Assembly (NCBI RefSeq): GCF_003675325.1
Contig: NZ_CP033073.1
Coordinates: 6,076,001-6,140,000, forward strand
Direction: 5' to 3'
From: Streptomyces dangxiongensis
GTDB lineage: Bacteria > Actinomycetota > Actinomycetes > Streptomycetales > Streptomycetaceae
Length of the DNA stretch: 64,000 nucleotides
Numbering within the stretch: the stretch's first letter is position 1; each line of letters begins with the position of its first letter. Positions 9,233 to 18,239 of the stretch are shown here, piece after piece. Below the pieces are notes generated by a model that made no database searches, had not been told where the DNA came from, and saw only the letters and a program-made list of their open reading frames with translations. Both the position numbers and the translations under genes were made by a program.

Positions 9233-10324
9233 ATGAGCGATGGCGCGGTGCTGCACGTGAAGGGGCGGGTCCTGGCCGGCCCCGAGGACGTCCGTGACGA
9301 GCTGTGGGTGGTCGGGGGGCGGATCTCCTACGACCGCCCCGCCGGCGCCCGCGACATCACCACCGTCGCGGGCTGGGCGCTGCCCGGACTGGTCGACGCC
9401 CACTGCCATGTCGGCCTGGGCGCCGAGGGCCCGGTCGACGCGGACACCGCCGAGAAGCAGGCGCTCACCGACCGGGGGACGGGAACCCTGCTGATCCGGG
9501 ACGCGGGATCCCCCTCCGACACCCGCTGGATCGACGACCGCGACGACCTCCCGAAGATCATCCGCGCGGGCCGGCACATCGCCCGCACCCGCCGCTACAT
9601 CCGCAACTACGCCTGGGAGATCGAACCGGAGGACCTCGTCGCCCACGTCGCCCGGGAGGCCCGGCGCGGCGACGGCTGGGTCAAGCTGGTCGGCGACTGG
9701 ATCGACCGCGGCGTCGGCGACCTGGCCCCCTGCTGGCCCCGCGAGGCCGTGGAGGCGGGCATCGCCGAGGCCCACCGGCTCGGCGCCCGCGTCACCGCGC
9801 ACTGCTTCGCCGAGAACTCGCTGCGCGACCTGGTCGAGGCGGGCATCGACTGCATCGAGCACGCCACCGGCCTCACCGAGGACCTGATCCCGCTGTTCGC
9901 CGAGCGGGGCGTCGCGATCGTCCCCACCCTCGTCAACATCGCCACCTTCCCGAAGCTCGCGGCGGGCGGCGACGACAAGTACCCGCGCTGGTCCGCCCAC
10001 ATGCGCCGGCTGTACGAGCGGCGCTACGACACCGTGCGCGGCGCCTTCGACGCCGGCGTCCCGGTCTACGTCGGCACGGACGCCGGCGGCTCCCTGGCCC
10101 ACGGCCTGGTCGCGGAGGAGGTCGCCGAGCTGGTCACCGCCGGCATCCCGCCGGTCCGGGCCCTCGCCGCCACGACCTGGTCCGCCCGGACGTGGCTCGG
10201 CCGGCCCGGCCTGGAGGAGGGCGCGCCGGCCGACCTGGTGGTGTACGAGGCCGATCCCCGGGCGGACGTACGGGTGCTGGCGGCGCCGCGGCGGGTCGTG
10301 CTCGACGGGCGCGTCGTCGAGTAG
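9233..10324 (+). CDS. amidohydrolase family metal-dependent hydrolase
   Basis: A 363-residue TIM-barrel amidohydrolase of the imidazolonepropionase-like group. The metal site is visible: VDAHCHVGLG (HxH), the later histidines in VTAHCF and CIEHATGL, and the aspartate in YVGTDAGGSL. The C-terminus shows the usual beta-sandwich end GAPADLVVYEADP. ATG at 9233 chosen; a GTG 9 bases earlier is possible. Its position directly after an amino-acid importer suggests it hydrolyses a cyclic amide or imine linked to the imported compound; that is inference only. Confidence 0.8.
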   Translation: MSDGAVLHVKGRVLAGPEDVRDELWVVGGRISYDRPAGARDITTVAGWALPGLVDAHCHVGLGAEGPVDADTAEKQALTDRGTGTLLIRDAGSPSDTRWIDDRDDLPKIIRAGRHIARTRRYIRNYAWEIEPEDLVAHVAREARRGDGWVKLVGDWIDRGVGDLAPCWPREAVEAGIAEAHRLGARVTAHCFAENSLRDLVEAGIDCIEHATGLTEDLIPLFAERGVAIVPTLVNIATFPKLAAGGDDKYPRWSAHMRRLYERRYDTVRGAFDAGVPVYVGTDAGGSLAHGLVAEEVAELVTAGIPPVRALAATTWSARTWLGRPGLEEGAPADLVVYEADPRADVRVLAAPRRVVLDGRVVE

Positions 10325-10457
10325 CCGTGCCCCGGCTGTCGAATCCGCGTGCGGGACATCCACGTTCGAGTGAAGTGACCGCGGATCACTGACCGTTCAC
10401 CCACAGTGCGTACAAGGTTGACGGGTCCCGAACATTCCCTCTGGGGGTCCCACCGCC

Positions 10458-11366
10458 TTGAACAGCAACAGCTTCCGCATGCCCGCACGCCGTCTCGCCG
10501 CGCTCGCGACGGTCGCCGCCCTCACCGCGGCACCCGCGGTCCTGGGCGCGGGCGCCGCGCACGCGACCGGCGGCCACGGCCGCGCCTCCGCCGTCGTCCT
10601 GCGCACCGGGCTCGACGTGTCCCTGCTCGCCAAGAGCGTGCACCTCCCGCTCGCCCTCTCCCTCGACGAGGTCCGGGCGCCGCGGAGCGCGGACCGCACC
10701 GCGCTGTCCGCCCGGCTCGACGGCGTGAACGGCGGCCGGCCGTTCACCGTCCTCGACGCGGAGGTCGCCCGCACGAGGGCGACGGCCACCGCCCGGCGCG
10801 CCGAGGGCTCGGTCCGGGTCGCCCACGCCCGGCTGCACGTCCCCGGCCTGCCCCTGCTGTCCGTGATCGAGGCCGACGCGATCACCGCCAGGGCCACCTG
10901 CGAGGCCGGCACGGCGCCCACCGCCTCCGCGGACGTCCTGGGCGCCGTCACCGTCCTCGGCAAGCGCGTCACCCTGACCGCCGGCGGCCCCGTCCAGGTG
11001 AAGGTGCCCGGCGTGGGCGAGGTCCGCCTCGACCTCGCCGAGCGGCGCACCACGACCCGTACCGCCGCCGCGACCGCGCTCCAGCTCAAGGTCTCCGTCA
11101 CCCCCTTGAAGCTCGACGTGGCCGACGTCGAGGGCACCGTCACCCTGGCCGAGGCCACCTGCGAGTCCCCGGCGGCCCCGCCCGCCCGGCACCCGGTACC
11201 GAGCCACGACCCGGCCGCCGACGTCCGCCCCCAGGGCGCCCCCGCCGAGGCCGGTCTCGCGGAGACCGGCGGCAGCCCGGCGACCCCGTACATCGCCGGT
11301 GGCGCGCTGGCGCTGCTGCTCGCGGGCGGCGGAGCGGTTGCCCTGACCCGGCGCCGCAAGAGCTGA
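10458..11366 (+). CDS. SCO1860-family LAETG-anchored cell-surface protein
   Basis: A 302-residue secreted protein: signal peptide ending around AHA (residue 36), a mature region rich in short beta-like segments, then a low-complexity linker, the sortase signal LAETG, a hydrophobic helix (YIAGGALALLLAGGGAVAL) and the tail TRRRKS. LAETG is the motif of class E sortases in Streptomyces, so it should be linked to peptidoglycan. TTG at 10458 is the likely start; ATG at 10479 is an alternative. Function not known. Confidence 0.85.
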   Translation: MNSNSFRMPARRLAALATVAALTAAPAVLGAGAAHATGGHGRASAVVLRTGLDVSLLAKSVHLPLALSLDEVRAPRSADRTALSARLDGVNGGRPFTVLDAEVARTRATATARRAEGSVRVAHARLHVPGLPLLSVIEADAITARATCEAGTAPTASADVLGAVTVLGKRVTLTAGGPVQVKVPGVGEVRLDLAERRTTTRTAAATALQLKVSVTPLKLDVADVEGTVTLAEATCESPAAPPARHPVPSHDPAADVRPQGAPAEAGLAETGGSPATPYIAGGALALLLAGGGAVALTRRRKS

Positions 11367-11755
11367 CCCGGGCCCACCCGGCGGACGGCGCTCGCCCGGG
11401 AGGGGCCGTCCCCGCCCCACCCGGCGGACGACGCCGCTCACGCCGCACGGGCACCCGCCTCGTCCACCACCGCCGCCGCCCGGCGGGCCGGCTCGGGCGC
11501 GGGAAGGGAGAGGGGGCGCGGTTCCGGCCGGCCGGACGGGTGGATGGAGGGGCCCCGGACCGCGGTCGGGCCCCGGGATGCCGGACGTCCCGGCGGCGCC
11601 CGGTGTCCCGTGCCGGTCTCCTGGCCCGGTGGCGGGACGGTGACGGCGCCGGAGCGGCTTCGGGCCGCCCACGGTCGGGGCGTTCCGGGGGCCCGGCCCG
11701 TCGGGCGGGTCCCGGGGGACTGGGGCCCGCCGGGCCACCGTAGGCAGCCGGGCTC
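11367..11755. other. GC-rich intergenic region between convergent genes
   Basis: 389 bases with no convincing gene. It contains a repeated CCACCCGGCGGACG (once just after 11370 and once about 45 bases later) and several GC palindromes (for example around 11549-11574) that may terminate transcription from both sides. Confidence 0.6.
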
Positions 11756-12841
11756 TCAGTCGCGCGGGCCGGTGGGGGCGTCCAGGGCGGCGGACAGGGC
11801 TGTCAGGAAGCCGTTCGTCGTGGCGCGGTCGCGTACCGCCACCCGCATCCAGTCGGGGCCGAGCCCGGGGAACGTGTCCCCCCGGCGCACGGCGTGGCCG
11901 AGGTCGCGCAGCCGTCGCCGTACCGCCGCGGCGTCCGGCATGCGGACCAGCACGAAGGGACCCTCCGCCGGCTGTACCACCCGTACGCCACGGCCGGCGA
12001 GCGCGGACAGTCCCGCGACGAGATGCGCCCGGTCCCCGGCGACACGGTGCGCCGCGTGCCCCGCCTCGGCCAGCGCCCGGGGCGCCACGCACGCCCGCGC
12101 CGCGGCCAGCGCCGGTGTGGACACGGGCCACAGCGGCTGGGCCCGCTCCAGGCGGGCGATCATGCCCGGCGCGGCCAGCGCGTACCCGATGCGCAGTCCC
12201 GCCAGCCCCCAGGTCTTGGTGAGGCTGCGCAGCACGACGAGTCCCGGCACATCGGTCCGGCCGGCCAGCGCCTCGCGCTCCCCGGGCACCGCGTCCATGA
12301 ACGCCTCGTCGACCACCAGCGTCCGTCCCGGACGGGCCAGCCGGGTGACCGTCCGCGCCGGATGCAGCACGGACGTCGGGTTGGTGGGGTTGCCGATCAC
12401 CACCAGGTCGGCGTCCTCCGGGACGGCCGCCGTGTCCAGCCGGAACCCGTCCTCCTCGCGCAGCAGCACCCGGTCCACCGTGTGCCCGGCGTCCCGCAGC
12501 GCCGCCTCCGGCTCGGTGAACTGCGGGTGCACGACGACCGGCCGGCGGACCTCCAGGGCGCGGGCGAGCAGGACGAACGCCTCCGCGGCCCCCGCTGTCA
12601 GCAGCACGCGTTCCACCGGCAGCCCGTGCCGCGCGGCCACCGCCGCCCTCGCGGCCCGCCCGTCGGGGTAGGCCGCGAGGGACGACAGCGAACCGGCGAT
12701 CTCCTCCCGCAGCCACCGCGGGGGCGTGTCCGCGCGGACGTTGACGGCGAGGTCGACCAACGCCGCCCCGTCGTCGCGCACTTCGGCGTCCCCGTGGTGC
12801 CGCAGATCGTGTCCGGACCCGCCGGTGCCCTCAGTGCGCAT
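11756..12841 (-). CDS. cobC: CobC-type L-threonine-phosphate decarboxylase-like aminotransferase
   Basis: A 361-residue fold-type I PLP protein of the Rv2231c/CobC group, related to histidinol-phosphate aminotransferase. Landmarks: AYPDGRAARAAVAARHG, NPTNPTSVLHP, VVDEAFMD and the PLP lysine in SLTKTWGLAGLRIGY. In B12 synthesis such enzymes supply aminopropanol phosphate for the nucleotide loop by decarboxylating threonine phosphate. It is the last gene of the cobM-to-cobC run and overlaps the 3' end of cbiX by 11 bases, which supports the cobalamin role over a histidine role. Confidence 0.85.
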   Translation of the reverse strand: MRTEGTGGSGHDLRHHGDAEVRDDGAALVDLAVNVRADTPPRWLREEIAGSLSSLAAYPDGRAARAAVAARHGLPVERVLLTAGAAEAFVLLARALEVRRPVVVHPQFTEPEAALRDAGHTVDRVLLREEDGFRLDTAAVPEDADLVVIGNPTNPTSVLHPARTVTRLARPGRTLVVDEAFMDAVPGEREALAGRTDVPGLVVLRSLTKTWGLAGLRIGYALAAPGMIARLERAQPLWPVSTPALAAARACVAPRALAEAGHAAHRVAGDRAHLVAGLSALAGRGVRVVQPAEGPFVLVRMPDAAAVRRRLRDLGHAVRRGDTFPGLGPDWMRVAVRDRATTNGFLTALSAALDAPTGPRD

Positions 12842-13757
12842 GGCTGTGCGAGTGCCCCCCGTGATGGTGGTGCCCGTGGTCGTGTCCCTCGTCGTCCGGG
12901 TGGAAGTGCGGCTGCTGCGGCAGCCCCACCTTGTCCTCGAAGCCCGGCAGCGCGATCCGGTACACGCAGGAGTCGCAGTTCATCCGCAGGTCGCCCTCGA
13001 CGGCCTCCCGGTACCGCTCCATCACCAGTTCCAGCAGCTCCGGCTCGGGCCCGATGACGTCGGCCGACCGTACCTCGGTCTCCGGGTGGGCCGCGGCCCA
13101 GCCCTCGGTCTGCTGCCGCACACGGTCCGGCAGGATCCCGGTGAACAGGAAGTACGGCAGGACGACGATCTTCTTCGCGCCCAGCGCGACGCACCGGTCC
13201 AGGCCGCTCGGCACGTCCGGCGCCGCGAGCGACACGAACGCCGTCTCGACACCGGCGTACCCACGGCCCTCCCACAGCAGCCGGGCCGCCTTGAACACCT
13301 CGGCGTTGGCGTCGGGGTCGGTGGAGCCGCGCCCGACGAGCAGCACGGTGACGTCCGCCCGGTCCCCGGGCGTGCGGGCGGCGCCCCCGAGCGCCTCGTC
13401 CAGCCGCCGCTCCAGCACGTTCAGCAGCGCCGGGTGCGGGCCCAGCGGACGGCCGTAGGTGTACGAGATTCCCGGGTGCCGTTCCTTCTCGCGGGCCAGC
13501 GCGGCCGGGATGTCACCCTTGGCATGCCCGGCGGACACCAGCATCAGCGGTACGGCGGCGAACCGGCGCACGCCCCGCTCGACCAGCTCGGTGACGGCCT
13601 CGCCCAGCGGCGGCGGCGACAGTTCGATGAAGCCGCCCGCGACGGGCAGTTCGGGGTGGCGGCGCCCCAGTTCCCGGACGAAGTCACGGAACGCCTCGGC
13701 TCCGGCGTCGTCACGGGTGCCGTGTCCGGCGATGAGCAGGGCGGGCGGGGTGGTCAC
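12831..13757 (-). CDS. cbiX: CbiX/SirB-type sirohydrochlorin chelatase with His-rich tail
   Basis: A 308-residue long-form CbiX chelatase with two tandem repeats: N-terminal LLIAGHGTRDDAG and central LLVGRGSTDPDAN. The catalytic histidines of the first repeat (GHG, and SAGHAKGD) are present. The last ~25 residues are almost only His, Asp, Glu and Gly (DEGHDHGHHHHGGHSHSHAH), a probable metal-binding or metal-storing tail. It could insert Co or Fe into sirohydrochlorin, or serve as a metal donor, since CobN/ChlID for late cobalt insertion are also encoded here. GTG start overlapping the cobH stop. Confidence 0.88.
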   Translation of the reverse strand: MTTPPALLIAGHGTRDDAGAEAFRDFVRELGRRHPELPVAGGFIELSPPPLGEAVTELVERGVRRFAAVPLMLVSAGHAKGDIPAALAREKERHPGISYTYGRPLGPHPALLNVLERRLDEALGGAARTPGDRADVTVLLVGRGSTDPDANAEVFKAARLLWEGRGYAGVETAFVSLAAPDVPSGLDRCVALGAKKIVVLPYFLFTGILPDRVRQQTEGWAAAHPETEVRSADVIGPEPELLELVMERYREAVEGDLRMNCDSCVYRIALPGFEDKVGLPQQPHFHPDDEGHDHGHHHHGGHSHSHAH

Positions 13758-14341
13758 GAGGTCTCCTCAGACGAAACGGTGTGGTACAGCAGGGCGTTGA
13801 GCGCGGCGGCGGCGACCGCCGAACCGCCCTTCTCGGACACGTTGCTCACGGCGGGCAGCCCGCTCGCGCGCAACGCGGCCTTGGACTCGGCCGCGCCGAC
13901 GAAGCCGACGGGCAGGCCGATGACGAGCGCGGGGGAGGCGTCGAGGGTCAGCAGCTCCTCCAGGGCGGTCGGCGCGCAGCCGATCACCCAGACGGCGCCG
14001 GGCCCGACCTCCTCGTGGGCGAGCCGTACGGCGTGTGCCGAACGGGTCAGCCCGGGCCCGGAGACGGCGTCCCGCAGCCGGCAGACGGTCCCGCGCCGGG
14101 TGATGCCGGACGCGACCATCTCCACGTCGACGACGACGGGCGCCCCGGCGTGCAGCGCGGCGTGCGCCGTCACCAGGTCGTCCTCGTTCATGACGAGGTC
14201 GGTCGCGTACTCCAGATCGGCGGCGGAGTGGATGACCCGCTCCACCACCGCCCGGGTCAGCGGCGGGAAGTGCGAGGTGTCCAGGCGGGCGCGCAGCCGC
14301 CGGAAGGACTCCTGCTCGATGGGGTGGACCACGCGGTTCAC
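13754..14341 (-). CDS. cobH: precorrin-8X methylmutase
   Basis: A 195-residue enzyme moving a methyl group from C11 to C12 to form hydrogenobyrinate. Family segments HPIEQESFRRL, IHSAADLEYA, VVDVEMVASGI and GLPVGFVGAAESK are clear; the catalytic histidine is that of the IHS motif. Slightly shorter than the usual 205-220 residues but complete at both ends. ATGA overlap with the upstream cbiG-cobJ gene. Confidence 0.95.
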   Translation of the reverse strand: MNRVVHPIEQESFRRLRARLDTSHFPPLTRAVVERVIHSAADLEYATDLVMNEDDLVTAHAALHAGAPVVVDVEMVASGITRRGTVCRLRDAVSGPGLTRSAHAVRLAHEEVGPGAVWVIGCAPTALEELLTLDASPALVIGLPVGFVGAAESKAALRASGLPAVSNVSEKGGSAVAAAALNALLYHTVSSEETS

Positions 14342-16041
14342 CGGGCGCCCTCCTGTGTGCCGTTCTGCCAGCGGTAGCCGCGCGGGGTCACCATGCGCCC
14401 CGCGATGTTCCGGGTCGCGGTGTTGCCCACGGTGACGACCGTCATCATGTCGACCGTCGCCGGGTCCAGCGCGCCCAGCGTCGTCACCCGGCTGGACTCG
14501 TCGGGGCGGGAGGCGTTGCGGACGACGCCGACCGGTGTCGTCGCCTCCCGGTGCCCGGAGAGGATCGCGAGCGCCTTGGGTAGCTGCCAGTCCCGGCCCC
14601 GCGAACGCGGGTTGTAGAAGGTCACCACGATGTCCGCCTCGGCCGCCGCGCGCACCCGGCGCTCGATGACCTCCCAGGGGGTGTGCAGGTCCGACAGGCT
14701 GATCGACACGTGATCGTGGCCCAGCGGCGCGCCCAGGACGGCCCCGGCGGCCAGCGCGGCCGTCACCCCGGGCACCCCGACCACGTCGATGTCGTCGGAC
14801 GCCTCGGCGAGCGCCGGGGAGGCCATCGCGTACACGCCGGCGTCACCGCTGCCGATCAGCGCGACCGCGTGCCCCGCGCGGGCCTGAGCGACCGCGGTAC
14901 GGGCCCGCTCCTCCTCCGCGCCGAGCCCGGACTCCAGCACCCGGGTGCCGGGTCGCAGCAGGTCGCGGATCTGGTCGACGTACTGGTCGAGGCCGACCAG
15001 CACGGACGCCCGCCGCAGCTCGGCCGCCGCGCGCGGGGTGAGCAGGTCCCGGGCGCCCGGCCCGAGCCCGACCACCGCGAGCCGTCCGCGCCCCGGACGC
15101 CGTACCACCGCGCAGGTCGCCATCGCGGGCCGGCCGTCGGCGCGCACGGACTTCCGCTTGGGCACGAGGAGTTCACCGCCGCGCGCCAGGGCGGCGGCCT
15201 CGGCGACCGACGGCGTGCCGACGGCGGAGAGCGGCGCGGCGGACGGGTTGGGCACCTCCACCGCGGCCAGTTCCCCGGCGGTGTACGTCACCACGGGCAC
15301 CCCGAGCCGCTCGGCGGCGCCCAGGATGCCGGGCTCGTCCGCCTTGGCGTCCACGGTGGCCAGTTCGGCGACCGACCGCGGCGACAGACCCGCCTCCCGC
15401 AGCGCCTCGCCGACCAGCGCGAGGACCTCCTCGGCCGGCGCGCCCTTCGACGCGCCCACGCCGACCACCAGCGACGGAGGCCGCAACAGCACCTCCCGCT
15501 CGCCCGGTTCGACGGCCCGGTCGGTGAGCCGGACCGTGTACGCCCCGCGCGCCGCGAGCGGCAGCGGCGGCAGTGGCCACGCGACCTCCGCCTCCAGCGC
15601 GACCGGTTCGCCGTCCAGCAGGGCTCGGGAGACCGCGGCGACCGCGCCCTCGTACGGCAGCCCCAGCGTGTCCAGGCCCGGCAGTCCGACGGCGTCCGTC
15701 GCCGTCGTCACCACGGGTTCGGCGCCCAGCAGCTCCCCGGCCTCACGGGCGAGCGCGTTGGCCCCGCCGCCGTGCCCGCCGACCAGCGACACCGCGAACC
15801 GGCCGCCCTCGTCCACGCACACCACACCCGGGTCGGTGGCCTTGTCGCCGAGCAGCGGCGCGAGCAGCCGTACGGTCGCCCCCGTCGCCAGGAAGCACAC
15901 CAACTGCTCGCACTCCGCGAACGCGGCCCGTACGGCCTCCCCGACGGGACCGTCGTACACCCGGGTACGGTCCGGCCAGGCCGCGGCCAGCCGGTCCCGC
16001 GCCGCCGCTCCCGCCGCGGTGGCGGAAATGAGGCCGATCAC
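14338..16041 (-). CDS. cobJ: CbiG-CobJ fusion: cobalamin protein CbiG / precorrin-3B C17-methyltransferase
   Basis: A 567-residue fusion. The N-terminal ~315 residues are CbiG-like (VCFLATGATVRLLAPLL-type segment, VCVDEGGRFAVSLVGGHGGGAN, VVGVGASKGAPAEEV). The C-terminal ~250 residues are an SAM-dependent uroporphyrin-methyltransferase-fold enzyme of the CobJ/CbiH type: VVGLGPGARDLLTPRA, GSGDAGVYAMASP, VPGVTAALAAGAVLG, FYNPRSRGRDWQL. It carries out C17 methylation with ring contraction. GTG start overlaps the true cobL stop (GTGA). Such fusions are common in actinobacteria. Confidence 0.94.
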   Translation of the reverse strand: MIGLISATAAGAAARDRLAAAWPDRTRVYDGPVGEAVRAAFAECEQLVCFLATGATVRLLAPLLGDKATDPGVVCVDEGGRFAVSLVGGHGGGANALAREAGELLGAEPVVTTATDAVGLPGLDTLGLPYEGAVAAVSRALLDGEPVALEAEVAWPLPPLPLAARGAYTVRLTDRAVEPGEREVLLRPPSLVVGVGASKGAPAEEVLALVGEALREAGLSPRSVAELATVDAKADEPGILGAAERLGVPVVTYTAGELAAVEVPNPSAAPLSAVGTPSVAEAAALARGGELLVPKRKSVRADGRPAMATCAVVRRPGRGRLAVVGLGPGARDLLTPRAAAELRRASVLVGLDQYVDQIRDLLRPGTRVLESGLGAEEERARTAVAQARAGHAVALIGSGDAGVYAMASPALAEASDDIDVVGVPGVTAALAAGAVLGAPLGHDHVSISLSDLHTPWEVIERRVRAAAEADIVVTFYNPRSRGRDWQLPKALAILSGHREATTPVGVVRNASRPDESSRVTTLGALDPATVDMMTVVTVGNTATRNIAGRMVTPRGYRWQNGTQEGAR

Positions 16042-17274
16042 TGGACAACTCCTTCACTGGACGCCGTGGTGCGCTCGCCCCACAGCAGGAACACAGGATT
16101 GGTGGCCGCCAGCCGGGTCACGTCCCCGGGCAGCGGCGCGAGGCGCGACGACTGCAGCAGCACGCCGTCGCAGCGGAACCCGGCGGCCGTCAGCGCCTCG
16201 CGCGCCGCCGGCACCCGGTCCAGCGCGGCCATGGCGACCACGACGGTGCGCCGCGCCCCGCCGCGCGCACGCGGTCACGACGGCGGGCAGCTCACGGCCC
16301 CCGCCGCCGACGAACACCGCGTCCGGATCGCCGGACAGCGCGGACAGCACCTCCGGCGCCGAGCCGTGCACCACGTCCACGTGGACGCCGTGCGCGTCCG
16401 CGTTGGCGCGGACGCGCTCCACCCCGTCGGCGGTCTTCTCGACGGCGACGACGGCCGCGCCGAGCCGCGCGCACTCCACCGCCACCGAACCCGACCCGGC
16501 GCCCACGTCCCACACCAGGTCGCCGAGGCGCGGTCCGAGCCGGGCCAGGGCCAGCGCCCGGACCTCGAACTTGGTGATCATCGAGTCGCGGTGGGTGAAC
16601 TCGCCCTCGTCCAGGGCCCACCGGGCCGGCCCGCCGGGCGTCCCGGCGACCGTACGCGCCGCGCCGAGCGCCCGCGTCCCGTCCAGGCACAGCACCACGC
16701 TCACCGCCGTGCCCCAGTCCCGGGCCGCCGCCTCGGCGGGCGTCACCCGCTCCACCCGCTCCCGCTCCGGATCCCCGAGGGCGCTCGCCACGACGAGGAC
16801 CCGGTCGGCCGGCACCGCGGCCCCCAGCTCGGCGGGCCCGGCCCCCGGACCGGTCAGCACGGCCACCTTGGGCCGGGCCCGGCACACGTTGACGGCCGTC
16901 CGCGGGTCCCGGCCGTGCGCGCTGACCACCACCGCGTCGTCCCAGGGCAGCCCGATCCGCGCGAAGGCGGTGGCCACCGAGGACACCCCCGGCCGCACGT
17001 CCAGCGACGCGGCGCCGAACCGCTCGGCCAGCGCCCGCACGATCCCGAAGAACCCCGGGTCGCCGGAGGCCAGCACGATGACCGGCAGCTCGGCGGCGGC
17101 GTACCTCGCGACGGTGTCCAGGGCGGGCGCCAGCGGCCCGAGCACCACCCGCTCGGCCCCGTCCGGCAGCGCTGCGGCGTCCAGGTGCCGCTGCCCGCCG
17201 ACCACGAGCGCGGCCCCGGCGAGGACGTCCGCGGGGACCGGCGTCCCCGTCCCCGTCCCGACGACCGTGATCAA
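16038..17274 (-). pseudogene. cobL: precorrin-6Y C5,15-methyltransferase (decarboxylating) CobL, frameshifted
   Basis: Homology runs through both CobL domains: the CbiE-like methyltransferase (ITVVGTGTGTPV, LASGDPGFFG, RPGVSSVATAFARIG) and the CbiT-like domain (HRDSMITKFEVRAL, LVWDVGAGSGSVAVEC, AVEKTADGVERV, FVGGGGRELPAVV). After CARRG near position 16260 the frame goes to nonsense-like GC-rich sequence, while the expected end (VVVAMAALDRVPAAREAL ... LAATNPVFLLWGERT) continues in another frame and stops at 16038, overlapping the next gene as GTGA. One extra base, most simply in the C run 16256-16259, explains this. TTG start at 17274 overlaps the cobM stop. A sequencing error is possible; if real, the C-terminus of CbiT is lost. 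Confidence 0.85.
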
Positions 17275-18089
17275 CTCTTCGCCCGCTGCTCGCGCAGGGC
17301 CCGCCGGGCCTGCGGGTCGGCCTTCCGGTAGCCGTGGAAGTGACCGGGGTGGTACAGGTGCGAACGGGTGCCGCTGGCGTCCAGGGCCGGGCCGACGAGG
17401 AACAGCGTGTGCTTCCAGAGCTTGTGCTCCTTGACCGTCTCCTCCAGCGTGCCGATCGTGCACCGCACGACCAGCTCCTCCGGCCAGGTCGCCTGGTAGG
17501 CGACGACCACCGGCGTGTCCGTGGGGTAGCCGCCCTCCAGCAGCTCCCGCACGAGCTGCCCGCTGCGCGCCGCCGACAGGAAGACGGCCATCGTGGTGCC
17601 GTGCCGGGCGAACTCGCGGACCTCCTCCCCGGGCGGCATCGGTGTCTTGCCGCCGCCGAGACGGGTCAGCACCACGGACTGGGCGACCTCCGGGATCGTC
17701 AGCTCCCGCTGCGCGATCGCGGCCACCGCGGAGAACGAGGACACGCCCGGGACGATCTCGGTCGGGATGCCGATCTCCCGGCAGCGGTCAAGCTGCTCCT
17801 GCGTACCGCCCCACAGGGCCGGGTCGCCGGAGTGGATGCGGGCGACCCGCAGCCCCTCGTCGCCGGCCCGCCGGTACACGGCGACGACGTCCTCCAGCGA
17901 CATGGTCGCCGAGTCCAGCACCTCGGCGTCCTCTCGGGCGTGTTCGAGGACCTCCGCCTGGACCAGGCTCGCGGCCCAGATCACGACGTCGGCCTCGGCG
18001 ATGGCACGCGCGGCACGGAACGTCAGCAGATCGGCGGCGCCGGGGCCGGCACCGACGAAGGTCACCTTGCCGGTGGGGGCATCGGCCAT
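17271..18089 (-). CDS. cobM: precorrin-4 C11-methyltransferase
   Basis: A 272-residue SAM-dependent methyltransferase with the family segments VTFVGAGPGAADLLTFRA, HSGDPALWGGTQEQ, EIVPGVSSFSAVAAIAQRELTIPEVAQS and FLSAARSGQLV. The ATG at 18089 has an AGGAGAGG site 10 bases upstream; an in-frame GTG at 18116 is possible but would put the start inside a direct-repeat tract. First gene of the second cobalamin run (cobM-cobL-cbiG/cobJ-cobH-cbiX-cobC). Confidence 0.95.
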   Translation of the reverse strand: MADAPTGKVTFVGAGPGAADLLTFRAARAIAEADVVIWAASLVQAEVLEHAREDAEVLDSATMSLEDVVAVYRRAGDEGLRVARIHSGDPALWGGTQEQLDRCREIGIPTEIVPGVSSFSAVAAIAQRELTIPEVAQSVVLTRLGGGKTPMPPGEEVREFARHGTTMAVFLSAARSGQLVRELLEGGYPTDTPVVVAYQATWPEELVVRCTIGTLEETVKEHKLWKHTLFLVGPALDASGTRSHLYHPGHFHGYRKADPQARRALREQRAKS

Positions 18090-18104
18090 GGGGATCGGTC
18101 CTCT

Positions 18105-18142
18105 CCTACGGGTCACTACGGGCGGGTCACTACGGGCGGGTC
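18105..18142. repeat. 14-bp direct repeats between cobM and the ZIP gene
   Basis: Two exact tandem copies of GGGTCACTACGGGC (18110-18123, 18124-18137), preceded by a partial copy CTACG and followed by GGGTC. They lie in the 150-bp divergent promoter region, ending against the ribosome site of cobM. They could be a regulator-binding tract or a simple duplication. Confidence 0.75.
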
Positions 18143-18239
18143 GATGGGGACGGTCGGTACGTGCGGCCGGTGCGGGCGGTCAGCGCGCGCACGGCCGCCG
18201 GACGTGCGCGAGGGCCGGTGCATCGGATACGAAAGGCCT

